A stretch of DNA of 64,000 nt from the NCBI GenBank assembly GCA_020744225.1, contig JAGMWG010000024.1:124001-188000 (forward strand). Direction: 5' to 3'. The DNA comes from Paraphoma chrysanthemicola (Eukaryota > Ascomycota > Dothideomycetes > Pleosporales > Phaeosphaeriaceae). Of the stretch, positions 1 through 12,300 are shown piece by piece. Made by a program: the position numbers and the translations under genes. Numbering within the stretch: the first letter of the stretch is position 1; each line of letters opens with the position of its first letter. The notes beneath the pieces were generated by a model. That model ran no database searches. It was given only the letters and a program-made list of their open reading frames with translations, and was not told the DNA's origin.

Positions 1-649
1 ATTATGAAATCAGGACGAGGATCATGGATGAAGAAGGCGGTACGGTTAGTCTGCGCGACAGAGTTGGGACACAATTTGGGAATCGCAGGCTGATAAACGA
101 GTTGCATGGCCTGAGAATTGGATTGAGAAATGCTTGAAAGGAAGCTTAAATCACTTAGCTTGTACACACACGACGCATGTCTACAATGTTGAATCGCGGT
201 AAATCACGATCGTCGCTCAGCCTGATTGTCCCACACCCCTGCCATCCCGCGCCAATTTCCACCCATGCATGAACGAACGCCACAACCGCCACAAACCCAG
301 TCAGTGAACCATCGCATTGGGTGATCATCTTCAGCTCTGCTTGATGTGTGTACGAGCCCTCTATTTTTGTATCGCCTCGTCTACTGCTTCCTGTTTATCC
401 CAGCCTGGAACATTTTCGGTCGACCTTCGGTGTGATGGCGTTCGACGGGGCACAAGCTGTGCAGAGCCACCACCAATAGCACACCACGGAACACGAACAT
501 TTCCCTTTCAAATCATACGTCCTTGATCTGAAGTATAATACCATGCGCAGATAGCAAGCCTTCTCCCCTGTCTGCCATAAAGTCTTGATCCGCTGCAAGA
601 CTCTGCTCATCAGTCCTCACAATCCTCCACTACACCAACAGTCACCAAC
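1..649. other. Intergenic, upstream of the first gene
   Basis: No convincing coding region. The short ORFs here overlap each other on both strands and show no recognisable domain. The last 100 bases are C/T-rich and lead into the start codon at 650, as expected of a fungal 5' leader. Confidence 0.5.
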
Positions 650-1273
650 ATGTTCTCTAAAGTACAAGCAACCCTTCTCCTCCTCGTCCTTCCCGCCTTC
701 ACTTTGGCCGCCTCTCCCATCTCCCCAAATAAACACATTCTCGAACGCCAATCCTCCAGCTGCGAAGACATCTTCGCCAAAACCTGCCCAGGGAGCACCA
801 ACTGCTGTCCCCAACTCTGGGAATGCAAGAAAGATGACCCGAAGCTCTGCACAGCGAGTGTCGGTCCCAACTACTTCCTTACCGTCTCGGCGATTGATTG
901 GAAATCCGCGCAAGGGAGCATCAGTCGGGATATCAATAGCATAAGAAGTCGGGTCAGTGGCGCGCTGGCGAGCATTACTGGAGGCGGAGTTTCTGCGCGG
1001 ACGACGCCTGTCTCGAGCGCGCCCAGATCGGCGGCGACGCTGGGTGGTGCATCGCAGTCCATTTCAGATTCGCAGTCCAGTGCCGATTCGCAGGCCAGTT
1101 CGGGATCGCAAGCCGTGATTGGGGTGACGGCTACTCCCACTGTGAGGGCCAGTGTGTCGACTGCTAGTTTGGCTGCGGCCACTGTGAGCGCGACCGGTGC
1201 TGCAGCTTTGCCCATGCTCAACAAGAACATGGCAGTAGGAGGGATTGTCGGATTAGGTGTGTTCCTGTTCTGA
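650..1273 (+). CDS. Ser/Ala-rich secreted protein, probably GPI-anchored
   Basis: Single-exon gene of 207 residues. Residues 1-20 form a signal peptide with a Leu-rich core ending in TLA. A small cysteine module follows (C38, C46, C52-C53, C59, C67). A long Ser/Ala/Thr-rich region (about 95-185), rich in repeated DSQSS-like stretches, looks like an O-glycosylated stalk. The last 15-20 residues are hydrophobic (AVGGIVGLGVFLF) after a small-residue segment, the pattern of a GPI-anchor signal. The start has a good context (caccaacaATG). Its inferred place is the plasma membrane or cell wall. I recognise no family for the six-cysteine module, so the function is unknown; the secreted/GPI prediction is fairly secure. 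Confidence 0.75.
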   Translation: MFSKVQATLLLLVLPAFTLAASPISPNKHILERQSSSCEDIFAKTCPGSTNCCPQLWECKKDDPKLCTASVGPNYFLTVSAIDWKSAQGSISRDINSIRSRVSGALASITGGGVSARTTPVSSAPRSAATLGGASQSISDSQSSADSQASSGSQAVIGVTATPTVRASVSTASLAAATVSATGAAALPMLNKNMAVGGIVGLGVFLF

Positions 1274-1957
1274 AGCCCATCTATTGGGAAGTGAGGTGGA
1301 AAGAATGTAGGTTCGATGCTGAGCGGGATGAAGACGCTGGAGATCTTGTTCGTGTGATGTATTAGTATCTGTTGTTTCTCGGAGTTTGTGCCTGACTGCT
1401 CCTACCATATATATTAGGCTTCTGTCAAGTGGAGTCGCAATGACGCCGGTGACTGCTACAAGGTATTTGCCTCAGCACATCAATGCTCACATAACTTCTG
1501 CTCTAATACGAGATACTGCAAGACTTACACGGATTTCTTCTCCTCGTTCCCACCGTATTCTGGCTCCAATTGAAGGCGACTGCAGCTGTGACTCGGCAGA
1601 CTTTCATTTATACTTCTTCGGTCAAGCACGCCTCTAAAATTCATGGTCTTTTAATTGGCAACAGGCTCTGAGAGCAAATAACGCCTCACATTTGGGTAAG
1701 GCTGCGTCGTGGCTGTGCAGGTGGCGCTTGCCAAGAATGAGCTGAGTGCACTCAAGTATGCCCTACAGTCTGCCTCTGCCTGGTCATAAGATAAAATACA
1801 AGGCTAGACCTGTATCGCAGAACGATATTTTTGAAACTACAATTTCAGACCTTTCTAATCATGGGCATGCGTCTTCGTCTGTATCACAGCTAGACCCTTG
1901 TGCTCTATCATTCACTCACCTCACTCCTCTTACAGACTCCCAGCTCCAATCCAAAGC
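1274..1957. other. Intergenic
   Basis: Spacer of about 0.7 kb between two same-strand genes. No supported ORF, RNA or repeat is seen. Confidence 0.4.
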
Positions 1958-4245
1958 ATGGATAGATCTAATCCCACCAGCTGTCGCTCGTCCGAGTCTG
2001 AGATTTACTCGCTAGCAACACCATCTCATCGAGCCTTGACATCACCTTCAATGCAGTTGGATGACAGCCGCGGGTACCTTATTGCTCCTGCCTCAGCCAT
2101 CAGCGGCACGACGCCTTCTGCTACATCATCACAAACTTTGTTGTCTGCATCTGATATCGCCACGGCTCCAGCGAAAGCCGCACACGATCCCACTCAGTAC
2201 AAAGAGGAGAATGAGATCTTAAATACAGCCGCATCCCCAGCAACGGTTTCTGGAGGAGCTGATGCAACCGACAAACCTCCTTCATTCCGCTCCGATACTA
2301 TCCAAACTAGATCGGGAAAATACTTCAAGATATTCTTCTATTGGCACCGGCCACTCATTGCCGTATTTGTGTACATCTTTAGTATCGGCATAGCTTCAAG
2401 TGCGGCTACTCGGAAAGGATTAATGCTCGCTACGATTTCTCCTACCATGGGTACATGGGAGCTCGCAATACTAGCCAAAGCTGGAGACATCGCCTTTGCT
2501 TTTGCTGTTGAAGATATGTTCGACTCTCTGGCATGGGGTCGATTGAAGCAAAATTGGTTGCGACGAGGCTATGTTAGTCTACCCTGGTTCTTAACGACTT
2601 GGTCCGCCACAGGTCCCATTGCTTTGTTGAGGATTTTTTGGAAAGAGATCAGCAGGCGAATTTTTGCGAATCAGCAACGGTTTCAGAGGCGTCGGCGCGA
2701 GCGCTGGAAGAATTATAATTTGTTACGATGGAGTTTTGCGCGTCTTGTGTGCTTGATATTACTAATACCCGGCCCGGGGATCATACTACTGGGTAGGTAC
2801 ACCAAAGCTATTGTATCTGTTGCTTGGCTAACCATAAGAAAGGCAATATCCAGCAAGAAACCGTGTATCACGCAACGGGAACCAAATCAGTTTCCACCGG
2901 CTTAGGGAATTACGATCCTGCCTTGGCCGTGAGTTCGTTCAATCACGACTGGGCACCGGAGATCTCACGATTATCCCTCGATCTTTTGCGCGATCGCTCG
3001 ATAGCTTGGCCCATCGAACCGGAGAATGTTCATTGCAAACGTGCATCAACATGTCAATCTTACTTACTCGTGGGTTTGTCTCAAACTGTCTGGCCTTGGC
3101 CATATACCGATCGCTGGGGTATTCTACCCGATGCAACACCAGGTGCATTTAGGCTTGGCCCAGCCGCGTACTACCAAGTTGATATATGGGAGCCGGGTCC
3201 CATTATCGAGGGGGCCTCAATCGTTTCATCGTCTAGTAATGTGTCATTTTACGCGCCAAAGGATTGTGCCCGTTTTGCAGACTTCGGAATTGTAATCATG
3301 AAATTGTGCGTGACTAGGGACGACGACAAAGAAGCGCTTGCAGTTGGTGAGTTTGATAGCAACCTTCTTCATTAAACTTCGCTGACTTAGACAAATAAAG
3401 CATGGCGTTTATGTACCCCATATATGTCCGGTTATGTCTCTTGTCTACAACATAATCCCACATTTGGCGCCTTTGGGCCCGGGAGCGGAACCCTATATCT
3501 GGCAGTCTATCGCCGTAATGCAACGATAACATTCTCTCGAGACACGGCGAACGTTATTGAAGTTTCCAACTTGACTCCCTCAATTGTTCAGAACATTACG
3601 GGCCAATCGATGGGCTCCTCGTTCAAGACCATTCTCCACCAATCTCCTGAATCACCAATGGTTGAATCAGACCAGCCGCAGTCACTCACAAACTTGCCGC
3701 AGTCACTCACAAACTTGCCGCAGTCACTCACAAACTTCATAATCCGAAGTCTAGCCTACTCAGCGACCGGGCAACTTAAAGTTTTCTCTCAAGGAAAGGC
3801 CATGCTGACCAACATACTGGTAATGCCATTACTCGTATTTCAACCAACGTTCCTTCCACCCAGCACACGTTATCCCTCATTTAAGAACTACCATAACAAT
3901 AGTGATTATGGTCCTTGGACTGAACACGAAGTCTTGGGATCGTACTGCCAAATCGAACACCGCTCCATCCCAGGCCGTGCAACAGTCATAGCATACAGTG
4001 TTGTGGCTGGCTTTGTACTTTTTCTGGTACTCATTGTCAAGACGCATGCGTATACTTCCTATGTGGTCGACACATCTGACTTTCCAGCTCTCGACTACAT
4101 ACGTTTGACGCATCTTGTTGGTCCGCGAGCTTCTGACGGAGATATTTCGTTCCTACCTTTGATGAGCAACAAGAGTCACAGTACGGGCAACATTCTGGAG
4201 AGTATTGAGGACATTCGTGTGGGATTGAGGGACGATATCGTGTAG
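1958..4245 (+). CDS. Uncharacterised multi-pass membrane protein, 3 exons
   Basis: Exons 1958-2792, 2843-3346 and 3401-4245 join in frame to give 727 residues; introns are 50 and 54 nt, the first with a GCTAAC and the second with a GCTGAC branch-like site. The N-terminal 125 residues are Ser/Thr-rich and probably cytosolic. Hydrophobic segments lie near 132-150, 225-245 and 256-278, and a strong single helix near 640-662 precedes a short cytosolic tail. The long region between (about 280-640) contains N-glycosylation sites and scattered Cys and Trp, and is probably extracellular or lumenal. A PQSLTNL heptapeptide is repeated three times near residue 540. The overall plan resembles large fungal-only membrane proteins of unknown function; I cannot name a family. 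The ATG at 1958 is the first in frame; an upstream TTG was not used. Confidence 0.7.
3676..3738 (+). repeat. 21-bp tandem repeat, 3 copies, in coding sequence
   Basis: Three head-to-tail copies of a 21-nt unit beginning ccgcagtcactcac; the first two are identical and the third differs at its last base. The unit is seven codons, so it adds PQSLTNL repeats without a frame shift. Near-identity suggests recent slippage. Confidence 0.9.
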
Positions 4246-4871
4246 TCTTACATGCGCTTTTCAGTGTACCAGCTGTGATATAGAGAAAGACCATGTCATC
4301 CGTCAGGCTGTCCGTTGCACCAACTCCACTTAATACCAATTTGGTCGTAGGTCTTCACGTTCAATCCGTCTTGAAATCCCTCTAGGGACTATTGCAAGCG
4401 CTGCGCTTATGAACAGCCGCCCACAAAGAATAGCAGGCTACTTGTCAAACCCTAGTTGCAGTTGCAGAGAGCGCCCTTGCCTTCAATATATTTTTGCGTT
4501 TCATACTTTTGAGAATGTACTCTCACCGAAGACGCTCCGTAGTAACGACCTTTTTAAGACAAGGTATACTACAACGATTAATTCTTACGCTCCATGTAAA
4601 CGACTTCGTAGACTCCCTTTGTTTAATGGGACAATTACTCTTCACTGAGCATCACATACATTGCGACAAATAAGGAAAGGCTACACCGTCGGTTAAAGTT
4701 TGATATTATGTTTATATTTCTTGGTATGCATCAACTTTGTCTGGAAAGTCGGAGCGGCCATGAAACTGGTCTCTGGCAAATGTAGTAGTATACAAGTACA
4801 TAATTCATACTCAACGTACAAGTATGTTACACAATCTACAACCCATAGGCATCTGATGTTTCCCTCTTTTC
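4246..4871. other. Intergenic between convergent genes
   Basis: AT-richer spacer between the 3' end of the membrane-protein gene and the 3' end of the BolA-like gene. No supported ORF. It probably holds both 3' UTRs. Confidence 0.4.
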
Positions 4872-5609
4872 TCATGGAGCTCTCGTCCGCAGCTGGATGC
4901 CATGCCAGATGGCAAGCTCTTCCTTCAACACAGCATTGACAAGCCTTGTCTGCTTCAATGGGCTTAAGCCGGCGAATTTGGGTGATACGATTTCTATTGC
5001 GTACATGGAGCCGCATCCGCCGCTAACATCTTGCACCTATTGTGATGGGTATTAGCATAAGTCTATCTTTGTGATGTGGCCATTTGCAATGTCATTAGTA
5101 ATCTGATAGTCGGAAATACGACGCATCGCAACAGACAAGAGGACAGCTGTGTCGCATGCTGGCCAACCCCGCCGCTGATTATGACGTGCATTCATTATGT
5201 GCAGCTATCGGTGGTGCTGAGGTGGTGGTTCACGCATGCGAGAGCAACGGTGTGAGCTATGCAAGAGCCTCCAGAGTTTGCATCTCTGCAGCGCCTAGAC
5301 CGTGCAAGGAGGTGCATGACATACCTCCAGTTTCACAGGTTCTAGCTCTGTCTTAATCTTATTGAAGATGTGTAATTCTGCTTCGTTCAGGTACTCGGGT
5401 GGCTCTGGCGATGCGGCAGATGCCTGCGAGTATGACCGCGTACACATTGCGGGGAAGCGTGTGTGCTGCACCGGCGAATGATATAGGGCTGATGTTGTTG
5501 TCCTACATAGCGAATTGGCTGGAGTCGATATTGGGCGCAGTGTTGGGCGTAGGTGTGGTCGCACAGATGCGGAGGTTATGCAGCGGAGGATGGCTCTGGA
5601 CGGCGCCAT
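4872..5609 (-). CDS. BOL3: BolA-like mitochondrial protein (BOL3 type), 2 exons
   Basis: Exon 1 is 5609-5325 and exon 2 is 5036-4872, separated by a 288-nt intron (GTATGT donor, ATAG acceptor), giving 149 residues. Residues 1 to about 60 are rich in Arg, Ser and Thr without acids, a mitochondrial presequence. The BolA fold follows (about 73-149): NEAELHIFNKIKTELEPVKLE, then VQDVSGGCGSMYAIEIVSPKF, ending with the conserved LAIWHGIQLRTRAP. The conserved Cys of GGCGSMY and the His of WHG, associated with Fe-S cluster coordination, are present. Known role of the family: late transfer of [4Fe-4S] clusters to mitochondrial apoproteins with monothiol glutaredoxin and NFU1. Exon 2 alone is too short to appear as an obvious ORF; the call rests on exact in-frame joining of the two halves of the domain. 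Confidence 0.9.
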
Positions 5610-7339
5610 AATTTCGAAGGAAGGCTACTGTTGCAGAGTCAGACACGTCACATGGCGCGGTGCATCAAGGAGCGCTTCGGGGCGATTCAGCTTACATTCT
5701 ATTCGTGTCTGACGCGAACGATAATTGAGGCGTAACATTTCATGCATTTCCAATCGCGAACTTCGTCATTGGCCCGAGCTTCAGCCGCCATATCACGTGA
5801 CTCAGCTATGGCCTTCTGAAGTCTTACCATTTTAGGCTCCATCGTGACTCGACAGAGTCTCGAACTCCCATTATCCCTCTCCGCAGTTTGTGGAGACTAA
5901 AGGGCACGAACACCGAAGTCGCTGACGCGCAGGCATTGTCGAAACACCACAGCTTTCGACTCCGGGGTCGCGATCTCAACAAATTGTTGTAATCAATCAC
6001 TTCACACGCTAACGCAGCAGTCGCGCGGAGTCGTGCATTGTCTGGGGTAATCTGAGGGGCTGACGGCCGCAGAATTGCAGAAGTACCTCGATGTACCTCA
6101 GGTATCTCTCCTTGCCCGCCGCTTGCCGCTGCTCAACAGCATTATCAAATGTCCGACCCCTCACCAACTCGCATACACGGACGTGCCAGACTCCAAAGTG
6201 ACATGCAGATATGACTGTCTCCACATTATGTTTCACTACACACCGACCTTCTCTGAACGGGATGAAAACGGACTCCCGTGCACGGCTGAGCTCACACCAC
6301 TCGCGGTTCTGTAGCCGATCTACCTACGAGACCGCGACTGGACCCCTCTTTTACCAAGCCCTAGTAGGCTGGGCTTTGTCGAGACCCTGATCAGCGCGGT
6401 GTGGCATGAAGAATCCACATTCACATGTTTGAGACCAGGGTGCTTATCGCATGGCTGCACCCCTCCATGTCGCCATGCCAAACGGTCCGCTTCCAGCACC
6501 AGGGTTTTGATACCAGCCGAAAGGAGCAATGAAGCGCTACAAAGGATGGGAAAGGCCCCAAGGGCCCAAGATATCAACCTCAACCGAATGCAAACGAGCC
6601 TAATCGTCGTCATACTGCGACAAGAAGACGCAACCACGATGCACAATCAGCCTCACTGTGCTGCAGATGACGCAATATGTCTACGCAGTCAACTCCGACA
6701 CTGCTGCGATAATCCTGACATTCGTGGAAACCGCGGCCGACGTTATCACGAAGATCAGAGTCAAATGATGACATTGTAGTTTTACAGCGACTTTCTCAGA
6801 CGAGCTCGCATGATTACGTCCCCGAGTTCACGAAGCTGTCGCACGCTACTGCTGCTACATTAGGCAATTTATTCCATCAAGACGCGGTATATCACTTCTA
6901 TATTAAGAGCCGCTGGAGGGACCAATCAGCGCCCTTACTGGCGGCATTCACAATCACAGTATAGTGACCACGATGCAAATATCGCTATGGAAATGTTTAC
7001 AATGGAGTTTTGATGCTAAACATAGCTCTAGTGTATACGAACTGTGGTACAGCGTTAGATGATGACGATCTCAGCCTCAGTCTGGATGCTGCCATAGTGT
7101 TGCTAAGCGGTTCCTGGCGATCATCATCTGGGGAACTTCTCGTATACAATAAGGATCTGTATGGATCTCAAGAGCCAAGTTTCGAGGTACCGAGATGCAA
7201 CGGCATATGGGTAAAGCGATATGGGTAAAGAGAAGAGAGAAGTGAACAAAATGAATGAAGAGGTATAGGTAGTTGCAAGGCGTGTCTCATTGCAGATCGC
7301 TTCAACTTTGCCATAGCGATCATATTTCCATCTGAAATA
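5610..7339. other. Intergenic, 1.7 kb
   Basis: Divergent spacer between the BolA-like gene and the secreted-protein gene. Short ORFs on both strands (for example near 6320-6646 and 6399-6779) overlap one another and have no recognisable features. It probably contains both promoters. Confidence 0.4.
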
Positions 7340-8141
7340 ATGCACTTCTCCATCCTCACCGCCGCCGCACTGGTGGCTTTTGCAACTGCAGCTCCGTATC
7401 CCCAGGAACATGATGAGCCATCCGAAGGGTTGCCAGATGATGCAGAGACTGTATCTTTGCCGTTCGCAACGCCCACGGTCTCTATCGTATTAACCACGTC
7501 TCTCAACATTCCCATAACATCTGCAGTGGAGCTTCCAACACCAGTCCCGGACACTGATCCAGAGGACCCAGAGGAGACTTCGACTTCCACGAGGAAGAAT
7601 CCCCACTGGGAGCCAATACCCATCTTCACTAAGCAATGTAAATGCGACGTCGCAACGGTGCATTATCCATGCTGGGCGACGGATGCTTTGCAGGTACGTG
7701 ACAGCCTCCGACCTGGATGATGTGAACGTGAACGATTCGTGAGTTCAAGGCGCTGAAGAATAAGACACTTTGAGAATCAAGCAGGAGACACCCTTTCGAA
7801 TGAAATAATACTAATTGCCCTTTCAACAGCGTTGCAACTACGAGGAGAACTTCAGTTACGGGTGCTACATGTCCGCTGCTGGCGGTTGTCCAACACCAAC
7901 TAGGACTGTAAGTCATGCTTGAACTCAACCCCAGCAACGTAAAATGTCTAATAACGCACAGTGCAAGAACCTCTTCCAGCCTACGCCCCGCCCCGGCCCT
8001 CATCCTTGCGAATTGAGACCCAATCCGCCGATTATTACAGATGTACCTGTTATCACAACACCGCTTCCGACTCTTAATGTGTCTTTACCTGTGGTGCCGA
8101 CTGTGAATGTGACGTTACCGGTGGTAACACTTGCTGTATAA
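7340..8141 (+). CDS. Cysteine-containing small secreted protein, 3 exons
   Basis: Exons 7340-7693, 7830-7907 and 7962-8141 join in frame to give 203 residues; introns are 136 nt (TACTAAT branch) and 54 nt. Residues 1-17 form a signal peptide (core LTAAALVAFATA) followed by a Pro/Glu/Asp-rich spacer. A cluster of eight cysteines follows (KQCKCD, YPCW, QRCN, YGCY, GGCP, TCKN, HPCE) at about 103-160, divided over all three exons. The tail is Val/Pro/Thr-rich with NVS and NVT glycosylation sites. No enzyme motif is seen. An even number of cysteines plus secretion fits an apoplastic or wall-associated protein, possibly an effector; that role is inference only. Confidence 0.75.
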
Positions 8142-9328
8142 AAAGGGATTTGATGCGGTATAGGCTTGAGGGAATGATATGAGGTACGAAGGAAATGAAC
8201 GCATACGATACTCAAATCAGCTTGAAGCTAGTTAAACTGAACGCACATACCAAACGACCTTCAAAACTCAATACATACTATGTCTCAATTCATCCCCCTC
8301 ATTACCACACTTCTTCACCTGCCGATATTCAACTTCAAAACTTTGCACACCAGTAGCACCACATACGTCACTTTGTCCAAGCCACTTCTACAAGTCCCCC
8401 TTCGCGCACCGCCATGCAGTAATACATCCGCTCTCGCAGAAAAGGTCAATCTCCCAACCAATAACTCCTCTACACTAGACCCCTCCGTTCCCGCACATCA
8501 TCTAGACCACACTCGGTCCGTGCAAAGCCTCGTTTGCTAGAGCCAGAACTGCCGTTTGATTTAGTCTCGCGTACGTGTGCAAGCATCCCAAGAGCCCCGA
8601 TTTTTATCTCCGTGGGGATATGCACGATGTGAAGAGAAGCGGGATGAAAAGGGTCCACTTGGTTCATGTAGTGAAGCGAAGGGAGGTGGAGATGCTAATG
8701 TGGGTGTGGTCTGAGCAATGAAAAGATCAGATAGGTTGAGACGAGATGGGACGGTGGTTTGGAGGAAGGGATGGGTGGGATCCACTCTCAACATTTCGAG
8801 TCCACCGGTGTTGAGCCGCGGAGGGGTGGCCGGGGAGATTTGCGGCTGGAGTGTGTGGAGTGCATATGAGATGTGCGAAAGGATTTACTGTTGGTGTGTG
8901 GATCTGACAGGTGGAGCTGGAGATGAATATGGTCTGGAGAACTTTCCTGGAGAAGTTTAGATGTTGTGGGTCCTCGATGCTCATGGTCGTGGTGTGGTAT
9001 TTTGAAGATGGGCTGAGTGAGCCGATCGCGGGCGTTATCATGACTACTGTAGGTGACTACTTTCCAGCAACGCTTGCGAATAGACCCTGAGACCCTGATC
9101 CTCGTGTTCGGTCCGCTGAGTGCTTGATCGACTGGTGCGCTAGGGGGTTCCTCGTATCGTGAGGTTTGGCACGGGAAGGCTTCAAGGTTACGAACCGCGT
9201 TGTGAATGAAGACCCTGGGTTCATGAGCGAGCCTCAAGGTGCATCAGCGACCTATCATGCCGTGACGGAGAAGAGCGATTGTCGCTGCTGTTGCGTCGTG
9301 TGCCGTCTTACCTATTCTTCGCCCAGCC

Positions 9329-9360
9329 CGTCGTCTCGTCTCGTCTCGTCCTCGTCTCCG
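9329..9360 (+). repeat. CTCGT-type microsatellite
   Basis: Short run of a five-base unit (tcgtc/ctcgt) repeated about five times with one interruption. Noncoding context. Confidence 0.6.
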
Positions 9361-12300
9361 CACTCTTACCCTAGTCAGTTCATGCATTGCAACCCTCTCT
9401 TCTCGCCTCGTCGCAAGATCAGCATCAGCACCTCCAGGTGCACCACATACGCAAGCATGCATCCTAGACTTCTCTCCACGGTCTGATATTCATCGTATCG
9501 ACCTCCTAAAAGCGCCCCATGACAAACCTCAACCACCCCGATTCAAACGGCCCGCAAAATAAGCTCTTCCTCAACGACGGCTTGCTCACTCAATCTGGCA
9601 TGGGAAAAGAGGGGTCCAGAGACCCTGATAGCCGCCCGACGCTGGAAGCGGCTCGTCGCTACTGCACGACATGGGATCGGTGGCTGAGAAGGGCGGTTGG
9701 GGTGTGTGTCACTTGTGTTGTGTGGACAGTGGGATGCTTTGTTGAGGATTTGCCGCTCCGAACGGGCGCTGGTTTTGCGCCGAGGGTAGCAAAGTCTGCG
9801 ACTCAACAGCCAACGGGTGCGCTATGTCGTGCATTTCCTGTGCGTCATTGCACGATGTCACATTATTGAGGCTGCACAGCTTCGTTTCCGAGCGAGCGTG
9901 TCGATGAGCGGTTGTTGTCGTTGCCATGGGTCAATCAGATGCGAGTTCTAAAAACATCGCTTGCTCAGGCCGCTAGACCCACACAGGCGCTAGCACCACC
10001 AGTTCGTGTTTGTGCCCCACTGACGACTCACCAGCGGTCCCTTGTTCTTCGCTTTGATTGTCGGAAGTTGATCAGTTTTCATCTTCACCGTTCATTGATA
10101 CGGAACGCCCGTCCTTGTGCACAGTGATGCATCCACAAAGGAGATGCACATCTCGTCTGATAATGGACCTAATTGTATCCACAGTGGCTCGCGTAGACAG
10201 ACGCGAATTTTCAGGATTTGTGGACGAAACAAGGTGTGCAGTGTCTATTTCGAGGTAGTTCAAGTCCCGAAGTAGCTGCGCCACAACCAGGAAGCATGAC
10301 TGTTGAACGAATCCGCAATCCTTCCCGCTGCACTCGCCACACTTGTTGGAAGACTCGCATCCACCCATTCGACAGAGCAAGTTGACGAAGCGCTTACCTT
10401 GCGTGCCGAAGTCGCGGCATTGTGTCATCGCTGGCACATGCGTTGACTGGCAGTTGTTTATTTCTATTAGTGATTGTGGATGGGTGGCAATAAGGTAGGG
10501 GGTGCTGAGTAGAGAGCGATAACCGTTATCCCAGGTTGTCGATGATTGCTTACTTGAGATGGGTGCTGGCGTGGCCCACTGTTATGTGCCCTGGCTATGA
10601 TCGCGAAGCATATACTCATGACTGAATGTTTTCACAAAAAGTATCTTGCGCAATCTGGTCGTTTTGGACCATGATGTCGGCCGCATTGAGCGACCACACC
10701 ACCATGCGAGACAATCTAATGACTGTACCAACTTTCGGAACCTCACAATCCCTCCGTCCTTCACATGACCTGTTCCTGCGCAAATCATGACATTGCTGAA
10801 GCTAGCCATGACCGCTATGAGATTGTTGTGTAGCAATGCATCAACCTACCACACTCAGTCGTATTGGAAGCTCAGAAGCAGGCGCATAAATGAGACCCCT
10901 CTTTCCATCTCGCATTTTGGGCGATTCGATAACAATTGAAATTGGTATATGTTACTATCCAGAATTGGCTCGCCATGGTGTGTACGGAGGCCTGCCGAGA
11001 GTTGGACGTTTTGTTGAGAGCGGAGATGCATGAGAGCTGCAGGCCATACGTCTGGGCGCGCTCCGACCGCACGACCTACGGATAATCTCATTCGCTCGGA
11101 AAGCGAGCTTACTCGTGTCTTAGATATGGCACAACGGATTGCACAGCTGCAAGAGAGATGAGATGGACGTCGTGCAAGCTGGAAATGCGAGAATCAGGTG
11201 AAAATGCAGTGTAGCGCGCGTGCTTAGGGCTGCATTTTGCCTAGCATCATAGATAGGCTGATTGTGCTGGTCGGAGGAAGCTTTCGATAGTATCATGTTT
11301 GACTCTCCGACACTGGACTCACCGTAAACTCCGCATCGCACATGAAGCTCGCGCTTGTGATGCACTGGCTCCTCTATCGTATTCTACCCCGCGTCAGCAC
11401 TGCTTCAACATCAGCAGCAGCCTAAGTGGCTTCCACACGGCTCGGTCCATGCCGTAAACCAAGGAACTCTGGCCAAAGACAAAAGATCCATATGACCGTT
11501 TAGCCCAGCTCGATACCCTATTGCGAGTATATGGCCTGGTCTTGCGCAATGTGTTGTCATGATAGCCTGTCTACCGTGGCCTTGGGAATGTGGCGTACGA
11601 TATCACGACAGGACAAAACCCAAACCTTGTTGATGGAGGTCAATTTGAGTCGCCAGCCACGTTGCTCCTTCCAAAGCCCGTACGTCCACGTCTAGTCTTC
11701 GGTTGTTGCTTTGGAGGTGCGCACCGGGTACTCATTGATGGCTTTATTCGAAGGATTGTAGACGCAGGGTCTCATGTGGTTCGGTTCGTCTGGACCGATA
11801 ATGCAGGGTAGTGGATTGATTGGTGGTCGTCCTTATCTTGTCAACTCGGTGGATATGCCTGAAATCACTGGTTCGGGAGGCTGCCCCGCAGCTGTAGAGG
11901 AAGCCAGGGGGGCCCGAGCTTCTTTGGACGACCGCAAGGTATTCTGGTCGTCACCATGAGTCTGGGTCGCGCAGTACCGTGCATTGAGCAGGATTGCGGG
12001 GTGCGTGTGGCACCCATCAATGCTTCTGTGCAGTGCCAGCCATCTGTCTGATACGTGCGTCGTGGCCCCAGTTGCTCCGGCGCTGTGGGAAAACGTCCAA
12101 GGCAGCAAACTAGCAGAGCGATCGCCCTGAACTGCACCTGATAGCGTCTGAAATGTCGCTTGAGGTGGCTTGTGGGATGTGTACGAAGATTCTCTGTTCT
12201 TCGTAGCTTGCGTGCAAGGTACCTAGAGTTGTACAGCAGGTCAGCCGCATTGTTCGGCGTTGACGACCATCGTTCGGCATTGGCTGACGATCGTCCAAAC

